NCBI GenBank assembly: GCA_041398785.1
Contig: JAWKUA010000003.1
Span: 310,001 to 374,000, forward strand
Source: Planctomycetaceae bacterium
GTDB taxonomy: Bacteria > Planctomycetota > Planctomycetia > Planctomycetales > Planctomycetaceae
Direction: 5' to 3'
DNA length: 64,000 bases
The notes under the pieces: model-generated
Databases searched by the model: none
The model's input: the letters and a program-made list of their open reading frames with translations, nothing else
Told to the model about the DNA's origin: nothing
Shown here: positions 8,645 to 17,560 of the stretch, one piece after another
Position numbering within the stretch: the first letter of the stretch is position 1
Layout: each line of letters begins with the position of its first letter
Made by a program: the position numbers and the translations under genes

Positions 8645-9871
8645 TTACACCAGCGCCTTTTTCGCCGTCAGAGCCGACGCGGCGTCCCGAATGTTGGTGG
8701 CCAGGTATGCGATATGTTCGTCGGTGTAGAGTTCGTTGAACGGAAGGACGAGCACATGCTGCAGTGCGTCCCAGGTGCCGACGAAACGCTCGCGGCTGTA
8801 GTCAACGGCTTCCGGGCGAGCCAGCGTGAACGGCCAGCGGCTGGTGCCGAATGTCACCTGTTCGCGAATCACCTGACATTCAAATGCCGGCTTTTGAATG
8901 TATCGCGGTGCACAGGCAATGCCCTTTTCCCGCAGCGAGGCGCCCAGTGCGACGGCACCGCCTTCGATGACTCGTTCGTCGATTCGCAGACAGTACTTCC
9001 AATACGTGTGCACGCTGTCGGGAGTCACCGCCGGTGTTTCAATGCCGGGGATTCCCAGCAGTTCCTTCGTCAGCGAATCGGCCAGCCGAACACGCGAAGC
9101 GACCACGTTTTCCAGTTTCGCAAGCTGAGCCACCGCGACGGCGCCCTGCAGTTCGCTCATCCTGTAGTTCAGCGCGACAAAGTAATGATCCGGCTTTGCA
9201 TCTCCGTAACCCCACGCCTTGTTGATGTATAGGTACATGCGGCGAGCCAGAGCATCATCGTCGGTCACAACCAGTCCGCCCTCCCCAGTGGTGATGTGTT
9301 TGCCCTGCTGCAGACTGAAGCAGCCGACGGCTCCGATCGTCCCGACCATCCGATCGCGATAGCTGGACAGAAACGACTGAGCACAGTCTTCAATCACCGG
9401 AATGTTGTGCTTCTTCGCCAGTTCCATGATGGCGTCCATGTCGCACGGATTGCCGAACAGGTGAGTGACGATGATGGCTTTCGCCTTGTCACTGATGCAT
9501 GCGGCAATCGTCCGGGCCGTGACGTTGTACGTGGCCGGATCGACGTCCGCGAACACAGGAATCGCGCCCTGATAAATGATCGGCGTCAGCGCTCCCATGT
9601 CCGTGATGGACGTGGTGATGATCTCGTCACCGGGTTCCGGATTAATTGCGGCGATCGCACAGTGAACGGCCGCCGTCCCGCTGCTGCAGGCAAAGGCGTG
9701 CCGGCTGCCCAGCTTTTCCGCGAAGGACGATTCCAGCTTCCTGACGAACGCGCCCTTCGTGCTGGTCAAAGTGCCGGATTCAATGCACTGCCGAAGCAGT
9801 TCCAGTTCTTCGGCTCCCAGAGTTCGGCCGGTGGAATCCTGGTCGGAAGGCAGGTTCATGAAGTCTGTCAT
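8645..9871 (-). CDS. DegT/DnrJ/EryC1/StrS-type PLP sugar aminotransferase
   Basis: This 408-residue PLP enzyme transfers an amino group, usually from glutamate, to a keto sugar nucleotide. It shows SGTAAVHCAIAAI near residue 70, FGNPCDMD and VIEDCAQSF (the Asp that contacts the pyridine nitrogen), and SLQQGKHITTGEGG, whose Lys forms the Schiff base. LNYRMSELQGAVAVAQL is the family's C-terminal half signature. The start is the Met before TDFMNLPSDQ at 9871; ten in-frame codons lie upstream. With the Gfo/Idh and acyltransferase genes it could act in 3-amino sugar synthesis (WbpE/WlbC role, inferred). Confidence 0.88.
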   Translation of the reverse strand: MTDFMNLPSDQDSTGRTLGAEELELLRQCIESGTLTSTKGAFVRKLESSFAEKLGSRHAFACSSGTAAVHCAIAAINPEPGDEIITTSITDMGALTPIIYQGAIPVFADVDPATYNVTARTIAACISDKAKAIIVTHLFGNPCDMDAIMELAKKHNIPVIEDCAQSFLSSYRDRMVGTIGAVGCFSLQQGKHITTGEGGLVVTDDDALARRMYLYINKAWGYGDAKPDHYFVALNYRMSELQGAVAVAQLAKLENVVASRVRLADSLTKELLGIPGIETPAVTPDSVHTYWKYCLRIDERVIEGGAVALGASLREKGIACAPRYIQKPAFECQVIREQVTFGTSRWPFTLARPEAVDYSRERFVGTWDALQHVLVLPFNELYTDEHIAYLATNIRDAASALTAKKALV

Positions 9872-10026
9872 TGTGAAAGGTCCTGATCTTGTTGCGGGCA
9901 AATGATGGTTGGAAGAAGTTGTTTGACCGGGTTGTCGGATTCACAGTCACGGGACGGGCTGTTGACGATCGCTGGCGGCCAACCGCCCGGTCTGCAAACG
10001 TGAGTCCGGTGTTGTTTGGAAAGTTC

Positions 10027-11898
10027 CTATCGGGACGAGGCGCCTCCTGCGATGCCGCCGGTGTTCATTCCGGCAAGTGCCTTGTTGGACTCAACACGAT
10101 CCGCGATCACGTCGCTGGCGGTGGTCGCAATTTCCGGGCCGTGTCCCGTGACCTTCTGTCGCGCGATGCGAGCGAGCAGGCCCAGATGATCCCGGATGGT
10201 TCGCAGCGTCTTCATCTTCGAAAGCCCGAACAGACGCACTTCCAGCGTCGCCGGATGCTCGACGATTATTCTGCTGTGCAGGGCAAGCTGAGCGGCCAGT
10301 TCGGCAGTCCCCAGAAATCCGTTTTCCACAAGCGGAAGGTCAATGATCTGCAGCTTGCGATAGACCCGGAAACAGCTGGTCCACGTCGCCAGCGATTGAT
10401 TCAACAAAACGCGGTACATCGCAGACAGGCCCCTGGACAGAACCAGCCTCCAGCCGGGAACGTTGTTCACGCGACCCAGCCGGTGGTACGGCGATGCGGT
10501 GACCATCGCGACGTCATCCGTCAGCAGCGGAAGCATGTGCTGCAGTTCCAGCGGGTCGTAGGAACAGTCGCAGTCCATCGAACACACCACCTGCGTTTCC
10601 GCATGGTCGATGCCGGTCAGGATTGCGGCGGACACTCCGCGGTTGACGTCATGACGGACGATTCGCACGTTCGACTTCTGGTGAAACAGCTCCGTCAGCG
10701 TCTCCGAAGTGCTGTCGGTGCTGCAGTCGTCGACAAACAGAAATGAAGTCTGATAGCGGGGCGAAAGAACGTTTTCGACATGCTCCAGAGTCCGCGCCAG
10801 ATATGGCAGCGACGATTCTTCGTTAAAGCACGGAATCACAATCGTGACGGGAATTCGCCTGGAATCCGCCTGGCCCGACCACAGCGTTCCCGCGGTGGAC
10901 CGCTGCCGAACGTTGGCAGTGGCTGAATGGCATCGGCAGTCCGCCCGAACACCACCTCGGCGAAGGGGTCGGTCCTGAAGCGAATGCAGCGGACTGTCTG
11001 CTCGCGCGGCATGATCGGCAACCGACGTGAAATTGTAGCGATTCAGGTACTCCGGAAGGATCTGCCGATACTTGCCGAGTTTTCGATAATGCCGCATTCG
11101 GGTCATGCGACCGGAAACGCTCAGCGTCGGCTGCTCGGGGTCCAGCTCCCAGATCTGAAAGTACATGACAAACGGAGCGGCTTCACTGCGGATCCGCCAG
11201 TCGATCGCCCGCTTCATCAGTTGATCGGGGAATTGCCGCAGATAGTTGCCGCCGGCGATCGGACACCAGGCTCCGGCAAACGGCAGCGTCGATAGCGGCA
11301 GTTCCAGCAGTTTTCCGGCTTCGGTGCTGACTTCATGAATCAGCCGGCGAGAGGGATCGCGGCGAAAGTCTCGACGACGCGGCATCAGGCTGGAATCGTA
11401 CGTGTAGCCGGCTTTGGCAACTTCGTTCAGCAGCCACATCGAGTCACGCTTCAGCCAGCCGTCCGACAGCCGGAAACCGTTGACCGCCTGTCCGGTGATG
11501 TCTTCCAGCACGGCCTTCGAACGTCGCAGGTCGTCACGAAGCTCGTTCAGCGGTACGTTCGGCAATGGCTGATGAAGAAAACCCCGGCTCGCGACTTCGT
11601 GCCCGGCCTGGCTGATCCGGCGAATGAGTTCCGGATGCTTCTCCGCAATCCAGCCCAGCACAAAGAACGTGGCTTTCGTCTGAGTATCGCTGAACAGCGT
11701 CAGCGCCTCGTCCAGATTTCGTTCCAGCCGGGATTCGAACCGGTACCAGTGATTCGCGTTGATGTATTTTCGAAACGCAGCCACATGAAAGTAGTCTTCC
11801 ACGTTGACCGTCAGCAGGTGAGCACGCGACACAGAGCCACGGTCGACCGAAGTCGACGGCCGGCTGTCGGGCGAATCTGAATGTGTGGTTGGCGACAT
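10027..11898 (-). CDS. polysaccharide deacetylase (DUF3473 type) fused to GT2 glycosyltransferase
   Basis: One open frame of 623 residues carries two domains. Residues about 26-300 are a DUF3473-type deacetylase (TVNVEDYFHVAAF, ATFFVLGWIAEKHPELIRRI, YFQIWELDPEQP). Residues about 349-580 are a GT2 fold like polyprenyl-phosphate hexosyltransferases (VTIVIPCFNEESSLPYL, FVDDCSTDST, SMDCDCSYDP). A linker of about 50 residues rich in Arg and Ser joins them. The deacetylase metal motif is altered: ASRGFLH has Arg105 where the family has His, and Gln replaces His in the FHPWE-like motif. The start is the ATG at 11898; the 160 upstream in-frame residues do not look like protein. First gene of the minus-strand locus. 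Deacetylase activity is doubtful; the GT2 motifs look intact. Confidence 0.83.
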   Translation of the reverse strand: MSPTTHSDSPDSRPSTSVDRGSVSRAHLLTVNVEDYFHVAAFRKYINANHWYRFESRLERNLDEALTLFSDTQTKATFFVLGWIAEKHPELIRRISQAGHEVASRGFLHQPLPNVPLNELRDDLRRSKAVLEDITGQAVNGFRLSDGWLKRDSMWLLNEVAKAGYTYDSSLMPRRRDFRRDPSRRLIHEVSTEAGKLLELPLSTLPFAGAWCPIAGGNYLRQFPDQLMKRAIDWRIRSEAAPFVMYFQIWELDPEQPTLSVSGRMTRMRHYRKLGKYRQILPEYLNRYNFTSVADHAARADSPLHSLQDRPLRRGGVRADCRCHSATANVRQRSTAGTLWSGQADSRRIPVTIVIPCFNEESSLPYLARTLEHVENVLSPRYQTSFLFVDDCSTDSTSETLTELFHQKSNVRIVRHDVNRGVSAAILTGIDHAETQVVCSMDCDCSYDPLELQHMLPLLTDDVAMVTASPYHRLGRVNNVPGWRLVLSRGLSAMYRVLLNQSLATWTSCFRVYRKLQIIDLPLVENGFLGTAELAAQLALHSRIIVEHPATLEVRLFGLSKMKTLRTIRDHLGLLARIARQKVTGHGPEIATTASDVIADRVESNKALAGMNTGGIAGGASSR

Positions 11899-12395
11899 TC
11901 CGAGTTCTGGCTCCGCTGAATTCCCGTCACGCGAACCGTCCGCACTTCGCTGGTCGGCAGATTGCGGATGAATCGCTGCGGGAATCTCTTCCCGGAAACC
12001 TAGTTCCCCTCGTCGGCGGTGCCGTTGACTTTTCGCAGAATGCCGCGATTCGGCATCAGGCAGGTTGCGAAAGTGATGCGAATGTCGCAGTGATGCCAAA
12101 TCCCCCCACGTCCGGTGCTGACGGTCCTGCCGATCATGCCGTGCAGGAACGACTGCGGCGCAGGCTCCGCGTGAAACACGGTTTTGCGCCGACCGCTGGT
12201 GTGACTCCGTTTCTGTCGATAGCCTGAGCACTTCCGCTTGTCGTCGGCCGCACCGGCGCGATCCACTTCCCGCGACCGCAACACAGTCGAAGGAATTGAT
12301 TGCCGACAGCCGTCGCAGATTCGCACAGCGCTGCCGTACGTCGCGGAAATCACGGCAAGACATCTTCAGGTCCAACACTGCTGTTCGAGGCTCCT
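11899..12395. other. divergent intergenic region, glycan locus / PVC gene
   Basis: About 500 bases separate the divergent starts at 11898 (minus) and 12396 (plus). Open frames cross it on both strands, but their translations are Arg/Ser/His-rich and match nothing recognisable. It should hold the promoters of the glycan locus and of the PVC gene. No clear promoter box, operator or hairpin stands out. Confidence 0.5.
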
Positions 12396-15300
12396 ATGCA
12401 CATTCGATTCGCATTCGCCGCCTGCCTGCTGTTCACCTTCAACGTCACCGTCCATGCCGACGACTTCCCGGAACCAGTCAACACGCAGGCTCCGGGCGAA
12501 CACCCGCCGTCGCCGAAAGAGATGCTCGACCTGTTCGAACTGCCTGACGGCTTCAACGTCACACTCTTTGCCGGAGAACCCGACGTTCAGCAGCCGATCG
12601 CGTTTGACTTCGACGACCGCGGTCGCATCTGGGTCGCGGAAAACTACACGTACAGTGCTCACGGCGAGATCGATCCCAATCTCCGCGACCGCATCATCAT
12701 TTTGGAAGACAAGGACTGGGACGGACGCCACGACGTCCGCAAAGTTTTCTGGGACAAAGGCAGCATGCTGACCGGCCTGACCTGGGGATTCGGCGGACTC
12801 TGGATTCTGAACGACGGCACATTGTCATTCATACCCGACCGCGACGGCGACGACGTGCCCGACAGTGAACCGGTCGAAATGCTGAACGGCTGGACGAAGA
12901 ATGCCGGCCACAATTTCGTGAACGGACTGCTGTGGGGACCGGACGGCTGGCTCTACGGTCGCCACGGCATCACCGACACGTCGTACCCGGGAACTCCCGA
13001 CACGCCGAAGGAAGAACGCCCGCCGATCAACTGCGGCATCTGGCGATTCCATCCGACGAAGCACACGTTCGAAGTCGTGTGTCACGGAACCACGAATCCC
13101 TGGGGCCTGGACTACAACGAATACGGCGACTTCTTCATGTCCAACAACGTGATTGGCCACTTGTGGCATGTGATTCCCGGAGCTCACTACGAACGGATGT
13201 TCGGCCAGGACTTCAATCCTCATCTGTACGAACTGATGGGCATGTGCGCCGATCATTACCATTGGGACGAATCCGGCGGCTGGCAGAACAGCCGCGACGG
13301 CAAGGCCGAAGATCTCGGCGGAGGCCACAGTCACAGCGGCCTGATGATCTACTACGGCCAGAATTTTCCGGAGGAATACCGCGGCAAAGCCTTCATGTGC
13401 AACACTCACGGCCGCTGCATCAACGTGGACCGTTTGGAACGCAAAGGCAGCAGCTATGTGGCGAAGCACGAACCCAATTTCCTGAAGGTCAACACGCCAT
13501 GGTTCCGCGGAGTGGAACTGAAATACGGCCCGGCCGGCTGCGTATACCTGAGCGACTGGTCCGACAACGGCGAATGCCACGACCACGACGGAGTGCACCG
13601 GAAGAGCGGGAGGATTTACCGGATCAGCTTCGGAACGATCGATTCTCCGTCTGGGGTGGATCTCACTGGACGATCGCCGCAATTCTCAACATGGCGTAAC
13701 CGGCCATATTCGACGCCTTGCGGAGTCAGTCGACGACAGGAGTCGCGACGATGTGGCAAGGCAATTGAAACAATCGTGAATGACAGAGTATTCAGTCATT
13801 TCAGCTCAATATTCGACACTGCGCCGGCTGATGTTCATGCAGCTTATTCCGCTTACGTCGCCGGAGAGGTCAATGCGGAGCTGGCCACTGAAATGTTGCT
13901 TTCTCGCAAGGATTACATGCGTGCTCTCGCAGTACGGTTCGTTGCGGAGTCATCGGAACTGTCAGATCAGGTGGGCCGGATCCTGGTCGGTGTCGCAAAG
14001 CAGGAACGCTCGCCCCGCACGTCCTGCTCAGCCTGGCGAGCTGTTTGCAGAAGCTTGCGTTTGATTCACCCGATGACATTGACCCAGGCTGGCTACCGAG
14101 TTGCTGCAAAATAATCCTGCCACAGCCGACCTAGAGAAGAACAAGCCGTTGAGGAGAATGATCTGGTACGGCATCGAGCCCCATTGGAACAAGATCGATG
14201 GCTTTACAGATCCCAATGACTACGGACTCTTGCGCTCTGCATGCGGCGCCTGGCAAGTGAGTGGGATGCGACGTCACAGCTAGTCTCCTTTCAATTGGAA
14301 TTCCGCAGCTTTACCCCGAACTTGATTACGGACGAGCAAAAGGCCGACTTTGAGGGCGCGTGGTAAGATGCGCTCACCGCCGTCTTGAAGGGAACTGGTG
14401 GCCGAACGAATCTTCAGCTGACTGAAGAAGCGGCATCGAACCTGCGCGATGCCGCGCACGGGTTTGATAACTACCGGGATCCTGAGGTTGCGCTAGCAGA
14501 TGGCTGCACTGCAGAGTCGTTTTGATGATCCTGCGGCTGGCTCCGAATTACTAGCGATAGTGAAGGATCGAATGAATGAGGGTCCGCTGAGAAGTCGCGG
14601 TGAAGGCGATTGCCGAATCTCGCAACGCAGACGCAGTACCAGTCTTCCTGTCTCTTCTCAACGACCGTGCCGTGTACGTCGACGTCGCCCGCGCACTTGC
14701 TGCGTTTGATGATCCGCGAATCCCCGATGAGCTTCTGAAACGCTGGGACAATCTGCGGCATGGAGCCCAGGAAGCGGCGACCGATACTCTGGTGAGTCGC
14801 AGGTCGTATGCTGCGGAATTTTCGAAGGCCATCGATGACGGTCGAGTCGACGCGTCGGTGCTGACGGCCGCTCAGGTGCGGCAACTGCTCGCTTTCAATG
14901 ACCCTGAAATAACGCACGTCGTTGAACAGCACTGGGGCGTCATCAATGATTCGTCCGAAGCGAAATCCGCTGCGATTGCATCGTGGAAAGACAAGCTGAC
15001 CGAGGAAAGTCTGGCCGAAGCCGATCTGGAAAACGGAGCAGCACTATTCAAGAAGACTTGCGCCAACTGCCACAAGCTGTACGGCGAGGGTGAAAAGATC
15101 GGCCCGGATCTGACGGGCGGCAATCGAGCCAACATGGACTACCTGCTGGGCAATGTCATCGATCCCAGTGCCGAGGTGCCGCGGCAGTTCACCACGTCCG
15201 TCATCATCCTGAAGTCCGGCCGAGTCATCACCGGCGTGGTCATCGGCGAGACGGAGAGCACCGTCACGGTCCAGACCGACAAGGAACAGATGGTCATCGC

Positions 15301-15421
15301 GGTCGACGACATCGAAGAGCGGACTCGCACGTACAAGTCGCTGATGCCGGACGGCCTGCTGGATTCGCTGACACCCGACCAGGTGCGCGATCTGGTCGCG
15401 TTCGTGAGGCAGCGTCGGTAG
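12396..15421 (+). pseudogene. PVC-type membrane-bound dehydrogenase/cytochrome c, frame-broken
   Basis: The intact family member is a secreted protein of about 1000 residues: beta-propeller dehydrogenase, HEAT repeats, then c-type cytochrome. Here the N-terminus is intact: a signal peptide from the ATG at 12396, then GFNVTLFAGEPDVQQPIAFD, IWVAENYTYSAHG, and NTHGRCINVDRLERKGSSY up to about 13640. The reading frame then degrades. Family-like text jumps to another frame near 14010 (VLLSLASCLQKLAFDS), again by 14150 (MIWYGIEPHWNKID, stop at 14281), and again by 14600. There the C-terminal part resumes (RNADAVPVFLSLLNDRAVYV, haem site CANCH at about 15060, DIEERTRTYKSLMPDG) and ends at 15421. In-frame stops occur at 14112 and 14588. 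This is either a recent pseudogene or an assembly problem. Confidence 0.8.
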
Positions 15422-15512
15422 CCAATCCACGCGCCGATGCATCACGCGCGATTCGGATGCGGCGTGGCGCGCTCGAAAAACCACACCGTACGCTCGGCGC
15501 GCTGAGAACGAA

Positions 15513-15902
15513 CTACCTTGCCTTCAGCGCGGTGCTGGTATCGATGTCGTAGTGTTCGAGAAACGTGGTGCGGAAGTCGAAGACGTCGACAAAGTCAGAA
15601 AGCTGGTCGTCGTCGGTCTTTCGCATTTCGCCGGCTTCGATCAGTTCGAACACGATGCGTCCGAAGTCTTCCGTGCAGTGAACTCCCCAATTGGCAAACA
15701 CGGAGGAAGCCATCAAGCCATAATGCTGAAGCCCCAGAGCACGAACACCTTCCAGCAATTCCCGGCCGCTGACGTGTCCGGTCTGGCAGTCAGTTCGATC
15801 ACGACCGAGATGTTCCTGTGCGTACCGCAGACCGGCGAAGACAAACTGATAGGCGTTGGCGTGATAACTGCGCGACTGTGTCTTCTTACGAACGATGGGC
15901 AT
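15513..15902 (-). CDS. Minf_1886 family protein
   Basis: The protein has 129 residues from the ATG at 15902; a GTG at 15944 would add 14. The central text AYQFVFAGLRYAQEHLGR, HVSGRELLEGVRALGLQHYG, WGVHCTEDFGRIVFELIEAG and MRKTDDDQLSDFVDVFDF is the conserved core of the Minf_1886 family. This small soluble family is found mostly in planctomycetes, verrucomicrobia and relatives and has no established function. It converges on the broken PVC gene and is followed in the same direction as ricT, 86 bases downstream of it, so the two may be cotranscribed. Confidence 0.85.
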   Translation of the reverse strand: MPIVRKKTQSRSYHANAYQFVFAGLRYAQEHLGRDRTDCQTGHVSGRELLEGVRALGLQHYGLMASSVFANWGVHCTEDFGRIVFELIEAGEMRKTDDDQLSDFVDVFDFRTTFLEHYDIDTSTALKAR

Positions 15903-15988
15903 CGAAGGACTCACGTGATCGAAACGAACGTTGCGAAAAAACACCAGTTGTTGAAATAGTACAACGGCACCCCGCCGTACTGAAGCGT

Positions 15989-16882
15989 CTATTCGCCATT
16001 TTGATTCGGATCGGCGGCAGGTTTGTCCCTGCTTCCGCGATTGCCGCGCGAAACGACTGTGACGATTTCGGATTCGTCCGTCAGCACGCGGCGACCATCT
16101 TCATAGCTGACAAGCAGTTTTCTTGACAACAGCTCCTGCGACAGAACACGTCCCTGTCCGGCCTTTGTCACGACGACGGCACCGGCCTTCGGCAGTTCCT
16201 TCCGATGAGCTTCGTACGTGTCGTATTCGTACCGCAGACAGCATTTCAGACGTCCGCAGCGGCCGGAAATCTTGTTCGGGTCCAGCGTGGCCTTCTGCAG
16301 CTTGGCCATCTTCATCGACACCGGCGGCATCTCGCTCAGGTGCGTGTTACAGCAGACCGGCTTTCCGCAGTCTCCGTAATCGGCAAGAAGTTTCGCTTCG
16401 TCACGAACGCCAATCTGCCGCATTTCAATGCGAGTGTTAAACTCCCGCGCCATTCCCTTAACCAGATCGCGAAAGTCGACGCGCTGTTCGGCAAGGTAGT
16501 AGAAGATGATTCGTTCGCCGCCGAATACCTGTTCGATGTCGACAAGCTGCATCTGCATTCGGCGCTCGTTGATCATTCGCTGAGCTTCGCGGAACGAAGT
16601 TTTCTCGCGATCCGCCACTTCTTCCAGCGACCGGCGATCTTCGTCCGACGCCATTCTGAGTATCCGGCCCGACCGCGCGCCGGAACCAAGGTACTCGCGA
16701 GTTCTCGCGTCTGCATCGCGCAGCACAGTTCCCCATTCAACGCCGCGATCCGTCTTGACGATCACTTCGTCGCCGCGTCGGATGGGTTGATTTCGCTTTG
16801 CGGCGAATTCCCCCAGATGCCGCATCGCACCGTACCGCACGACGAATTTCGCCGGCTCAACTTCCTGCTCGGGCACGGACAT
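15989..16882 (-). CDS. ricT: RicT/YaaT-like PSP1-domain protein
   Basis: The 297-residue protein carries the PSP1 C-terminal domain. RicT is known in Bacillus as part of the RicA/F/T complex, an Fe-S-containing regulator that acts with RNase Y in mRNA processing. Seen here: an N-terminal KFVVRYGAM and RGVEWGTVL, FREAQRMINERRMQMQLVD, GERIIFYYLAEQRVDFRDLV, and the Cys pattern of the family, DCGKPVCCNTHL (C172, C177, C178) and GRCGRLKCCLRYEY (C209, C214, C215), followed by a Tudor-like tail. The ATG at 16882 is the only sensible start. A degenerate paralogue lies at 55305. The role in this organism is inferred from the family. Confidence 0.9.
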   Translation of the reverse strand: MSVPEQEVEPAKFVVRYGAMRHLGEFAAKRNQPIRRGDEVIVKTDRGVEWGTVLRDADARTREYLGSGARSGRILRMASDEDRRSLEEVADREKTSFREAQRMINERRMQMQLVDIEQVFGGERIIFYYLAEQRVDFRDLVKGMAREFNTRIEMRQIGVRDEAKLLADYGDCGKPVCCNTHLSEMPPVSMKMAKLQKATLDPNKISGRCGRLKCCLRYEYDTYEAHRKELPKAGAVVVTKAGQGRVLSQELLSRKLLVSYEDGRRVLTDESEIVTVVSRGNRGSRDKPAADPNQNGE

Positions 16883-17560
16883 CGATGTGGACTCTTGCTG
16901 GGACGAAAGAGAAACCGGGCATCACCCGGCGAAAAACCAATTCTCGCGAGGTCGCCTCAAAAAACAGGGCCAGCGACAAGAGAACGTCCGCATCAACATC
17001 GACCGTGGCACTGCTTCCAGCCGATGGCGGCTCTGTTTTCGGAGGCACGCCGGAGTATAGGCCGTTGCGGACACCCGTGAGAAGCCAGCCGACGTCTTCC
17101 GGTGTTTCCGGTGCGGCACCGCAGCGTTTCAGCGTTTCGCCGCCGGACTTGGTGTCTGGACGGACAACTTGTGCCGCCGCGTGCGTGCGGGAAACTGCCT
17201 CCCGGACCTTTTCAAAGCCGGCGCTGCCACGGCGAATCAGTGGCCTGATTCCAGAGTGCGTTGAACCGACTCGGCACTACGCATGCGGTCATTTCTCCGC
17301 AAGAACGAGACGCGGCGACAATCCGCAGCGGGGCGTCCATAAACGCAACGGACGGCTTGTCAGGTAGTTACGTCAACGATATTATCCCGCTTCACTTTTC
17401 GCGGGGGCACGTTGCGTACTCGGTCCGTTGCTGTATACGGCCGTCGAAAAATCGCGCAACCTGGCTTCTGAAAATGCTTTGCGAACTGATCCTTCACCGG
17501 CAAGTGACGCGATCAAATCGGTAGTCGCGGGCGAGAGCGTTATCATCCGGGTTCGGGTTC
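16883..17560. other. divergent intergenic region, ricT / ffh
   Basis: 678 bases lie between the divergent ricT and ffh starts. Short open frames on both strands give no recognisable protein. A weak CCCGC/GCGGG stem with a ten-base loop is present near 17390. I looked for an SRP RNA signature next to ffh and saw none. It presumably holds both promoters. Confidence 0.5.

Noticed and set aside
10027..11898. Exosortase/PEP-CTERM system
   Set aside because: The DUF3473 domain hints at it, but no exosortase or PEP-CTERM protein is visible in the window.
12825..13682. Minus-strand 285-codon frame opposite the PVC gene
   Set aside because: Shadow of a clear family protein on the plus strand.
16883..17560. 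SRP RNA gene next to ffh
   Set aside because: No GGAA tetraloop-type SRP RNA core was found.
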